Source of the DNA: Fibrobacter sp. UWR2
GTDB lineage: Bacteria; Fibrobacterota; Fibrobacteria; Fibrobacterales; Fibrobacteraceae
DNA: 64,000 nt
Assembly: GCF_002210285.1 (NCBI RefSeq)
Contig: NZ_MWQE01000003.1
Span: 124,001-188,000, forward strand
Reading direction: 5' to 3'
Shown here: positions 42,719 to 50,700 of the stretch, piece after piece
Position numbering within the stretch: position 1 is the first letter of the stretch
Layout: every line of letters begins with the position of its first letter
Translations under genes and position numbers: made by a program
Notes under the pieces: model-generated
What the model was told of the DNA's origin: nothing
What the model saw: only the letters and a program-made list of their open reading frames with translations
Databases searched by the model: none

Positions 42719-43480
42719 ATGCGTAGGCTTGTCGCGCTGTTCGTAGCCTTGACTTGTTGCGTAAGCGCCTGGGCGGGCGGCAGGCCAGACTCGCTCACGG
42801 TTCAGTTCATCGATCAAGAGAGCAAAATGTTCGTCAAGAGCGCGACGGGCGTGTGGTGGCCGCCACAACCGAAATCTTCCAAGGCGAGTTTCCCGCATCA
42901 TGCGGCAAAGTCCAGTGTCGTCGTGTGGTTCCATGGCGGCATGACAAGTGGTAACTGCGAGAAGGGCTATGTTGCGGGCGACGACTTCGCAAAGCTTTTC
43001 CCGAATGTAGTCGTGGTGAGCGCATCGGCGTGCAGGGACAGGCACTGGGCTACGGGAGCGATGTTGGCTGCTGTCGATGCCGCGCTGGATTCGGTCGGTG
43101 CACGTCGTGGCTCGCCGGTGGGCGAAGTCTCGCTGGTCGGCGTCTCGGACGGGGCGCTGGGCGTGCTCGTCTATTCCATGCAGGGCAAGCGCCGCGTGAA
43201 GGATCGTCTGCTCGCAAGTTCGTTCGGCAAGTTGCTGGGCGAGGCCCGCATGCTTGCCGGTGCAAACTCCAGGATGCGCGATGGCAGGTGGCGCTTTTTG
43301 CAGGGCGGCAACGACAGGCTTTTCCCGGCGGGGGAGGCCAGGCCCTGGATAGAGGAATTCTGCAGGGAGGTCAAGGCGGACTGCATGCTCCGGTTTGACC
43401 CCGCAGGCGAGCACGACTGGTCGTACTGGCGCGAAAAGCACCTCGACTGGATACGGGATGCCGTCCAAACCAAGAAATAA
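42719..43480 (+). CDS. Secreted alpha/beta-hydrolase, esterase-like
   Basis: 253 residues. Signal peptide MRRLVALFVALTCCVSAWA. Alpha/beta-hydrolase features: oxyanion region VVWFHGGMTSG (about 65-75), nucleophile elbow GVSDG (about 140-144), and later GGNDRLFPAGEA and PAGEHDWSYWR supplying the likely acid and His. This pattern fits poly(3-hydroxybutyrate) depolymerase/feruloyl-esterase-like proteins; the substrate cannot be read from sequence. In a fibre-degrading bacterium a polysaccharide esterase role is plausible but unproven. Confidence 0.7.
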   Translation: MRRLVALFVALTCCVSAWAGGRPDSLTVQFIDQESKMFVKSATGVWWPPQPKSSKASFPHHAAKSSVVVWFHGGMTSGNCEKGYVAGDDFAKLFPNVVVVSASACRDRHWATGAMLAAVDAALDSVGARRGSPVGEVSLVGVSDGALGVLVYSMQGKRRVKDRLLASSFGKLLGEARMLAGANSRMRDGRWRFLQGGNDRLFPAGEARPWIEEFCREVKADCMLRFDPAGEHDWSYWREKHLDWIRDAVQTKK

Positions 43481-43492
43481 CTGCCCTACCCC

Positions 43493-43527
43493 TTGACAAA
43501 ACGGGCGAATTTTTCAAAATTTGGTGC
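43493..43527 (+). promoter_or_regulatory. Promoter of tRNA-Leu(CAG)
   Basis: Consensus -35 TTGACA at 43493-43498 and a weak -10 AAAATT 17 bases later, about 12 bp before the tRNA 5' end. Confidence 0.6.
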
Positions 43528-43532
43528 ACCAC

Positions 43533-43616
43533 GCGGATGTGGTGGAACTGGTAGACACGCTAGATTCAGGTTCTAGTGCCTGCAAGGGCATGAAGGTTCA
43601 AGTCCTTTCATCCGCA
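43533..43616 (+). tRNA. tRNA-Leu (anticodon CAG)
   Basis: An 84-nt class II cloverleaf. Acceptor stem GCGGATG with CATCCGC plus discriminator A. Anticodon stem CTAGA/TCTAG with loop TTCAGGT, anticodon CAG. T arm contains GGTTCAAGTCC. CCA not encoded. Confidence 0.95.
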
Positions 43617-43620
43617 CTGA

Positions 43621-43650
43621 AAACCCGCCGGATTCGTCCGGCGGTTTTTC
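43621..43650 (+). terminator. Intrinsic terminator after tRNA-Leu(CAG)
   Basis: AACCCGCCGGA-TTCG-TCCGGCGGTTTTT, a long GC stem with a T-run, directly before the promoter of the GNAT gene. Confidence 0.85.
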
Positions 43651-43652
43651 TA

Positions 43653-43665
43653 TATATGTACCCGC
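43653..43665 (+). promoter_or_regulatory. Candidate leaderless promoter for the GNAT gene
   Basis: TATATG (43653-43658) then seven bases TACCCGC and ATG 43666; the box lies just after the T-run of the tRNA terminator. Confidence 0.4.
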
Positions 43666-44262
43666 ATGGAAGACTTCCTGACCGAAATACCCGATATCGC
43701 TATCGAAGGCGAGCGTGTTACGCTCCGCCTGCTGCACGGCCCCGATGCGCCCGCGCTCTACCCTGTGATAGATGGTAGTCGCGAATTCCTTGCCCGCCAT
43801 CTGCCGTGGCCCGCGGAATGTACCAGCGTCGAGGATGTCGAGTCCCGCATCGACACGTGGGAAATCCAGGCCGACATGGCGAACGGTGCCTGCTGGGGCA
43901 TCTTCGAGAAGGGCGCGGACAGTTTAAAACCGACGGACAGTTTAAAGCCTGTACTGGCCGGCGTTATCATGCTCGGCTGGATCCAGGCGCAGCACCGCTC
44001 CGCGAGCGTCAGTTACTGGCTGGGTGAACCGTTTACGGGGCGCGGTCTAGCAACCGAGGCGCTTCGCCTGCTTGCCCGCCATGCGTTTACGGAACTCGGC
44101 CTCAACCGGCTCGATATTTCGGCCTCGGTCAATAACCCCGCAAGCATTGCGGTCGCCACCCGTGCGGGCTTCTTGCCAGAGGGCACCTGCCGCGAGTACG
44201 AGTTCATCAACGGGCATTTCGAGGACCACCTGCGGTTTTCTCGCCTGGCGAAAGACCGCTGA
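43666..44262 (+). CDS. GNAT acetyltransferase, RimJ/RimL-like
   Basis: 198 residues. Typical RimJ/RimL order: N-terminal EGERVTLRLLHGPDAPALYP, central strand VLAGVIMLGWIQAQHRSASVSYWL, acetyl-CoA-binding GEPFTGRGLATEALRLLARHAF (about 123-144, read in pieces) and C-terminal LDISASVNNPASIAVATRAGF. It probably acetylates a protein N-terminus or small amine. An 18-bp tandem duplication (43918-43935 and 43936-43953) gives DSLKPT-DSLKPV in the loop before the central strand; it keeps the frame. Confidence 0.85.
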   Translation: MEDFLTEIPDIAIEGERVTLRLLHGPDAPALYPVIDGSREFLARHLPWPAECTSVEDVESRIDTWEIQADMANGACWGIFEKGADSLKPTDSLKPVLAGVIMLGWIQAQHRSASVSYWLGEPFTGRGLATEALRLLARHAFTELGLNRLDISASVNNPASIAVATRAGFLPEGTCREYEFINGHFEDHLRFSRLAKDR

Positions 44263-44373
44263 AAACGGTTCGGTAGCCACAAAAATTGCCGAAATTCGCC
44301 TAAAAAAGCCAAAATTTCTTAAATAATGGTTACGAAATTGGTTACTTGGGTAAACGCGAAAGTACATTTATTT

Positions 44374-44409
44374 TTGCATTTCTCAGATTGATACTGCTAT
44401 CTTATAGGT
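44374..44409 (+). promoter_or_regulatory. Promoter of the TIGR02147 gene, leaderless type
   Basis: TTGCAT (-35, 44374-44379), 18-bp spacer, TATCTT (-10, 44398-44403), six bases, ATG 44410. Both promoter boxes are recognisable here, making this the best-supported leaderless case. Confidence 0.6.
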
Positions 44410-45258
44410 ATGGACAACGGAGAGAAAAAAATATTAACCGAACCGGATGTGCTGCAGTACACCAACTTCAGGGTGTACCTTCGCGACTACTACGAGTACA
44501 AGAAGCATACGCAGCCCTCCTTCAGTTTGCGGTTCTTTGCCGAGAAGGCGGGGCTTTCTAGCCACGCCCACTTGAAGCTTACTATCGACGGCAAGCGCAA
44601 CATCACGAAGGGGACCGTGCTCAAGATCATCCAGGGTCTCGGTCTCGAAAAGCAGAGGGCCGCCTATTTTGAAAGCCTCGTGTTCTTCAACCAGGCTCAG
44701 AACGACACCGAAAAGCAGGTCTACTACGCGCAGTTGCTCAAGGCAAGCCCGCGTTCCAAGCTGCACAAGATGGACAAGGCCCAGTTCCGCATCTTCAGGG
44801 AATGGCACCATTCCGTGATTCTCGAGATGGTGGGCCTCAAGGGCTTCAAGCCCATTCCCGACCTGGTCAGCAAGCGCCTTCGCGGTCTGGTGACGCCGTC
44901 TCAGGTCACCGAATCCTTGGAACTTCTGCTGGAAACGGGCCTTCTGGTGAAAACCGCCAACGGATACCGCCAGCGTGACCCGCTCCTTACCACCGACGAC
45001 GAGGTGCAGGACATGATGGTCAAGCTCTATCACCAGCAGATGCTGCGCATTTCGAGCAACATGCTGAGCTCCCTCCCGAGTGCGGAACGCGATGTATCTG
45101 CACTAACGTTCAGTATTAAGCGCGAAGATTTCCCCAATTTGAAGAAACATATCCAACTCATGCGCAAGGAACTACTAGATTTCTCTGCAAAGCCCGGCGA
45201 GGGTGATGATGTGGTGCAGGTGAATATACAGCTGTTCCCGCTGACTCGAGGAGTGTGA
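44410..45258 (+). CDS. TIGR02147 (DUF4423-type) family regulator-like protein
   Basis: 282 residues, cytoplasmic. Matches the Fibrobacter TIGR02147 family: NFRVYLRDYYEYKKHTQPSF near the N-terminus, FSLRFFAEKAGLSSHAHLKL with a helix-turn-helix-like segment (about 37-70, KGTVLKIIQGLGL), and the C-terminal FSIKREDFPNLKKHIQLMRK region (about 236-255). The family is probably regulatory. Its stop overlaps the start of a CBM lipoprotein gene (TGATG), implying they act as a pair. Confidence 0.8.
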   Translation: MDNGEKKILTEPDVLQYTNFRVYLRDYYEYKKHTQPSFSLRFFAEKAGLSSHAHLKLTIDGKRNITKGTVLKIIQGLGLEKQRAAYFESLVFFNQAQNDTEKQVYYAQLLKASPRSKLHKMDKAQFRIFREWHHSVILEMVGLKGFKPIPDLVSKRLRGLVTPSQVTESLELLLETGLLVKTANGYRQRDPLLTTDDEVQDMMVKLYHQQMLRISSNMLSSLPSAERDVSALTFSIKREDFPNLKKHIQLMRKELLDFSAKPGEGDDVVQVNIQLFPLTRGV

Positions 45259-46520
45259 TGCGGTTTAATGGGTTCTTAGCGTGCTCCGTGCTAGCGGTGT
45301 CTTTCTTTATCGGATGTTCTTCCGGTGGAGGTTCGGAACCTCTTTCTGGAATTGAGATAGGAAACCCCGCGCTCGCGCTGACAGCTGACTTCTCGGTAGA
45401 CTATGCCGAGGTTGTTCCTGGTTCGCTCCGCAAGCAGGCCAAGGACGAAGAACCGGTGTTGCTTGATTCATTTGCAATGGAACTGGTCGAAGTCCGCTCG
45501 TATTCAAGTTACTATGTGGCCGTCTCCAACGATATCAAGGAGAAGGGCCGCCCGGTCTGGCCTAGCGAAGACGTTCCCGAGTCCCAGCTGCCGATTTCGT
45601 TCACGGAAGGTACCTCGGTCGACGAGCCGTTCAAGTCCATCAACCTCGACGACGATGGATACCTGAAGGAAATTGGCGTGTCGTTCCAGCCCGAGGGGCC
45701 GAACTCGGTTATCCGTGGCCGCGTGCTGCTCGATGGTGAGTACGTCCCGTTTGAATACGACCTCAACGGGTTCCAGCGGGTCGGTATGCGCTACCACCTC
45801 TCGCAGATTGACTTGTCATCCGACAGTGTTGCTAATTTGTCTGTAGCGTTCCACGTGCGTTGCTTTACCGAAGGGGTAGACTTCTCCAAGGCGGAAGTCT
45901 CCGATGACGGAATCATCCACCTGGACAATGCGAATAATATTACACTGTGGCAGGCCTTGAACAAGAACTTCGTTCCGAGTTTCCGCCCGCTGCGTTACAG
46001 CTATACGGATGCCCAGGGCATGGCTGTTGAAGACTTCGTGAAGGATATTTGGGATGGCGTGATTGGCGCGATGAGCGATAACACCATTCGGAATGGAGAC
46101 TTCTCTAACGGCCTGGACTATTGGATATTCTTCACGCAGTTGCGCGGTGTCGCTACGGCTACGGTCCTTAACGAAAAGGGCGGCCACGTTCTCAAGATTG
46201 ATGTGACTAACGGTGGCAGCAATTCGTATAGTGTACAGCTGATTCAAGAAGACGTGGCCCTTGTCGCCGGCAAAAAGTACAAGTGCGTGTTTACCATCTG
46301 GTCGAATGTCGAAGGTCAGATTACCGCCCGTATTGGCACGTACGATGACTACGAGACGGTGGGCTTCATGGAACACCCGATTGTGAAGACTTCGGGCCAC
46401 TCGTTCGAGAAGGAATTTACCCCGAGCGAGAGCACGCCGTTTGCAAGGTTCGAACTGAACCTCGGCAAAAAGGAACGTACGTTCTACATCAAGGACATTA
46501 AAATCTACCGCTTAGAGTAG
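45258..46520 (+). CDS. Lipoprotein with C-terminal CBM4/9-type carbohydrate-binding module
   Basis: 420 residues. Lipobox FFIGC (Cys21) is followed by a Ser/Gly linker. Residues 25-270 form an unrecognised beta-rich domain. Residues 278-420 read as a CBM4/9-like jelly roll: IRNGDFSNGLDYWIFF, VLKIDVTNGGSNSYSVQL, KYKCVFTIWSNVEGQ, ARFELNLGKKERTFYIKDIK. It is probably exposed at the cell surface and binds polysaccharide. ATG 45258 overlaps the TIGR02147 stop; a GTG at 45255 is the alternative. It is convergent with the diguanylate cyclase, with no clear terminator in the 20 bp between. Confidence 0.8.
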   Translation: MRFNGFLACSVLAVSFFIGCSSGGGSEPLSGIEIGNPALALTADFSVDYAEVVPGSLRKQAKDEEPVLLDSFAMELVEVRSYSSYYVAVSNDIKEKGRPVWPSEDVPESQLPISFTEGTSVDEPFKSINLDDDGYLKEIGVSFQPEGPNSVIRGRVLLDGEYVPFEYDLNGFQRVGMRYHLSQIDLSSDSVANLSVAFHVRCFTEGVDFSKAEVSDDGIIHLDNANNITLWQALNKNFVPSFRPLRYSYTDAQGMAVEDFVKDIWDGVIGAMSDNTIRNGDFSNGLDYWIFFTQLRGVATATVLNEKGGHVLKIDVTNGGSNSYSVQLIQEDVALVAGKKYKCVFTIWSNVEGQITARIGTYDDYETVGFMEHPIVKTSGHSFEKEFTPSESTPFARFELNLGKKERTFYIKDIKIYRLE

Positions 46521-46540
46521 AAATTAGGAATAAAATGAAA

Positions 46541-47425
46541 CTACCCGAAGGCGACGCGATTGCGACCGCCTTCTTTCGCTATATAGAGCAGCCTGTCGGA
46601 TTCGGCAATCATCTCTTCGATCTTCGGAATTTCTTCGCCCTGCTTGGTGCAAAGCCCGAGCGAAATCGTCACCGGGATAATGGTATCCTTCCACGAGAAG
46701 CGGTGCTTCTCGATGGCGGCGCGCAGGCGTTCTGCGCTCTTGCGGGCGTCTTCGGGCCCGATGCCCGCGAGCAGCAATAAAAATTCTTCGCCGCCGTAGC
46801 GGGCGAGCAGGTCGCATTCGCGCTTTTCTTCGTTCAGTATGCGGGCGATTTCCTTTAGCACCATGTCGCCGCACTGGTGTCCCCAGGTGTCGTTCACGTG
46901 CTTAAAGTGGTCTGCGTCCACCATGATGGTGTGGACAAAGTAGTTGTTCCGGCGGGCGAGAGCGAGCTCACCGAGGCTCCTGTCAAAAAAGTTCCTGCGG
47001 TTGCTAATCTTGGTGAGCGGGTCGATGGTCGCCGCCTCGTACAGCGCGCGGTCAAAAGCCTCTTCGCTCTTGTCCTTGAATTCGACCTTCATCACCATCT
47101 TGCCGAGTTGCAGGCGGTTGTCCGAGTCGAGCACGGTACGGGTGACGGGCTGCCCGTCTACGAACGTGCCGTTGGTGCTCCCCAGGTCTTCTACCGTCAC
47201 GTTGATGCCGTCGAATGTCAGGGTGCAGTGCTTTCGGCTCACGAGTTCATCGTCGAGCCTGATGTCGGCATCCTGACCGCGGCCGAGGGTAACCGTCCCC
47301 TTTTCGAGGGCGATCTGCTTGAACTGCGTTTGCGGGTACAGGATAATCAGGTGCGGCCTCAGTTCGATCTTTTCGAACTTGATGGTCTTGCCCGGGGTGA
47401 CGATGGTCTGGTCGAGGTCCTGCAT
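46541..47425 (-). CDS. FHA-domain diguanylate cyclase (GGDEF)
   Basis: 294 residues, cytoplasmic. FHA domain at about 25-115: TLGRGQDADIRL, SRKHCTLTF, DLGSTNGTFVDGQ, the phosphothreonine-binding pattern GR...SxxH...NGT. GGDEF domain at about 130-294: DPLTKISNRRNFFDR, the RYGGEEF active site and an intact I-site RECD seven residues before it, so product inhibition by c-di-GMP is likely. It makes c-di-GMP, probably under Ser/Thr-kinase control through the FHA domain. GGAG precedes the ATG; TACATT lies about 25 bases upstream. Confidence 0.92.
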   Translation of the reverse strand: MQDLDQTIVTPGKTIKFEKIELRPHLIILYPQTQFKQIALEKGTVTLGRGQDADIRLDDELVSRKHCTLTFDGINVTVEDLGSTNGTFVDGQPVTRTVLDSDNRLQLGKMVMKVEFKDKSEEAFDRALYEAATIDPLTKISNRRNFFDRSLGELALARRNNYFVHTIMVDADHFKHVNDTWGHQCGDMVLKEIARILNEEKRECDLLARYGGEEFLLLLAGIGPEDARKSAERLRAAIEKHRFSWKDTIIPVTISLGLCTKQGEEIPKIEEMIAESDRLLYIAKEGGRNRVAFG

Positions 47426-47714
47426 AGTGGCTCCGTTGTTGTTTTAAAATGTAGTAAAAGACCTCCTCTTGTGATGACTTCCGGCCCGTTTTTACAGGCT
47501 TGTAAATTTTGAGTAACAAAGCGGATGCCGTTTTTTGTGATTTTTCACACGGGAACTAGTTAATTCACTTTTTGTTTACAAAAAAAACCGGGATTTAGGC
47601 AAAAAAAAAGAAAAATTATTGGCTTTTTGGCAAATAAAAGAATAAATTTGAGGACGGTGTGGCATATAAAAAAGCCGGTCTTTTTGGTATGCTTAGTTGG
47701 AAGGAAAACCATTG
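47426..47714 (+). promoter_or_regulatory. AT-rich upstream region of the fibro-slime gene
   Basis: About 290 bp with no gene. It holds repeated A and T tracts (around 47579-47587, 47602-47617, 47631-47645, 47668-47674), which may bend DNA or act as UP elements. TATGCT at about 47687 is a weak -10 candidate, and GGAAGGAA (about 47699-47706) is a strong ribosome-binding site for the ATG at 47715. No -35 box is convincing. Confidence 0.4.
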
Positions 47715-50700
47715 ATGGAAACAAAAACGATGAAAAACACAAAGAACAGCTTGTGGAAGTGGGTGTTGAGCGCCTCTCTCCTGTTGATGGCTGCCCAGAG
47801 TGCGTGGTCTGCATGTACGGGTACATTGCACTTCAAGAAGCCCGATGACTGGCCGACTGCATTTTTCGTGGCCATGAACAACATCCCTGATCAAGCTGGC
47901 AGTAAGGGTGGAATTGCGGCTACAAGATATAATGCCGCAACGGGTTTTTATGACTATGACTTGTCCTTGGCAGGTCCTGAAGCTCAGGAAACAATGTTCG
48001 CCCTGCAGACCCTTGCGGAAACATCGGCAGCGAAGCCGATGCATTACATTCTCTCTAGCGTGTGGGATGGTTCTGCCGCCTACGACCCGAACGTAGCGAA
48101 GAATGGCCGTGACATCGCCTGCCCGTCGGTGAAGGGCGCTACGGATGTCTGGGTGATGGAACACCCCAAGAAACCGGGTACGACGCTTGTCCAATACACC
48201 AAGCCCAATATCAAGTATTTCTACGTGCTCGTTCCCGATAACGCGGAATGGAAGGGCACCGTGCCGATGTATTCTCCGGATGGTACCTATGCCAGCCGTA
48301 AGGAAATGAGGGCCGACCCCAATATGTGTGGTTGGTACTATGTCGTGTGGCTCGACGAAACCCTGCCGGACAACTTGATCATCCTTACGGATGGTGACGA
48401 GGAACTGGACGAGGCTATCGGCCTTGATGGTGCCGATGCGGATGCGCTGACGCCGTTCCCGATGCAGACGTTCTTCGATGCCTTCCCGGATGCCGACAAG
48501 ATTTATTTTGTTGCCGATTTCGACGAACTTGACGATCCTTCCACCAAGGGTATCTTTACGACGGACCCGGGCATTGAAGGAACCTGCTCCTACAAGCTGG
48601 CCGCAATCCTTTATGATACCGATGCCTCCATGCATGGAGCCTTTACCTGTGACGCTTACCCCAATGTGGCTTCCAATAAGTGCTATTCTGCAACTGCCAA
48701 GTATAATTACCCCGGCAATGGACAAGACAACACTGTGCCCTGCATTGGCGTAACCACGGGAATCGTCAATTCCATCCTGGATACGGCTACCAGAAAGCCT
48801 GTCTACAATGCGGCTAGCGGATGCTTTGTCAGCCAGGAAGCTTTCGATGTCATGTTCAAGGAAACTCCGGGTATTAACTCCCAGCACTGTCGCGACGTGG
48901 TGTTCAAGCTCGCGAAGGACGGCCTGTGGGAATACGATAGCTATAACGAACCGACCGGAGCCTTTACTATCCTGAACGACCTTGCGGACTCTGTAAGACT
49001 CGGTACCTGCGCAGGTGATTGTAAGACAGCCGCTACGCTGCGTGAAGGCCTCGGTAACGTGAGGTATGGTATCGGTGAACAAGGGCAAACACCTACTCAA
49101 AATGGAATTTCACAGAAGGCTCAGACGCTCTTTCCTGGTGTTTCTGACTGGTCAGCCATTGAACCGACAACCGGCTTGCCATACATCGACCTCTATCCGG
49201 TCTCTGATAAAGAATTTGGCGATGGTAAGCATCCTAACGTTTACGACAACTCTACCTGGGATGCCCGTATCAAGGGCGATAACAACCAGATGTTCTGCTT
49301 TGAGTCCCACGCCAAGTTCACCTACCGCAACGGCATGCAGTTCTCGTTCCGTGGCGACGATGACATTTGGGTGTTTATCGACTACAAACTGGCCGTGGAC
49401 CTCGGTGGTACCCACCTTGCCGCTCCGGGCTATGTCAAGCTCGATACCCTTAACGGCCTGCATGGCAAACTGGTGCCGGGCCAGGATTACAACATCGATA
49501 TCTTCTTCTGTGACCGCCGTACCGACATGAGTAACGTGCGTATCAAGACGAACATGTACATCAAGCAGGCTACCGGTATCCAGCTCGAAACGACCCCTGT
49601 GTCTAGCGGTTTGCAGTTGGGCATTTGCGTGCTCAAGACTGGCGCCGGTGACTGTGCCTCCGTCGCTCTCGGTACCGCTGGCGGTGGCCAGGAAACGACC
49701 CAGGAATGTGGCGATGCTATCTCGACGAACGTCAATTACTCTATCGTGACCAAGAAGGGTGGCTTGAACCCGACGGGCTGCAGCGACTGTGCCGCACTCC
49801 CGCTCGGAGGCATTGTCCATGGTGGTATCAACCTCACCAACCCGAAGGTCCCGATTATCGATGTGGACAAGATTACCGGACTTGCTCCGGGTACCTACTA
49901 TCTGAAGATTACGGTTGACGGCAAGACGGAACCGTTCAAGTTCAAGGTTAAGGGTAACCTCGGCCTTGTCACCAAGGATGTCACGTTTGACAACGTTGAC
50001 GGTGAAATCGGCCTCAAGTATGATTCTGGTACGCAGTGGAAGTTTGTCGGCGAGTCCCTTGCCGGTAAGCGCATCCCGATTTACATCTCCGCTCCGGATG
50101 AATACGGTGGAGTGGATATCATTTCCGCCAAGGGCCAGGCCTACGAACTCAAGCTGTCGGCGGGTGCAACCCTCTACAAGACGCAGGACGGCACCGAGCC
50201 TCTCACGATCCCGTACACCGGCAGGGTGAACGACGACGGTATCGATACCTTCTGGGTCGATGTCCCGCTGGCCGGCCTCACGGCCTCCCCGACAGAGATT
50301 ACCGCCACGGTTGGCCCGACCAGCGCTACGCTCAAGTTCTATGCCCCGCGCCTCGTGTTTGCTAACCCGGATTCTACCGATGCTGCAGGCAATGTGATTA
50401 CCTGGTCGCCGATTAATCCTCCTGCCGACCCGAATGTCGACGAAAACGGCGAAGAATACTTCCACTGGGTGAGCGCTGATGTCGACTTCTACCTGCTGGT
50501 CGTAGACCCGTCTACAAACGAGATCTGTAAGGAATGCTACTACGCTCTTGACTTCGTTGGCAATTCTACTTCTACGGGTATCGTCGGTTCCGGACAGTAC
50601 ACATATGCTGACGGCACTACAAAGGACGGTAACCCGGTTATCGGATTCAACGAGGGCGTGTACCTTATCCGTATCCGTTCGAACCAGGAATACGCGACCG

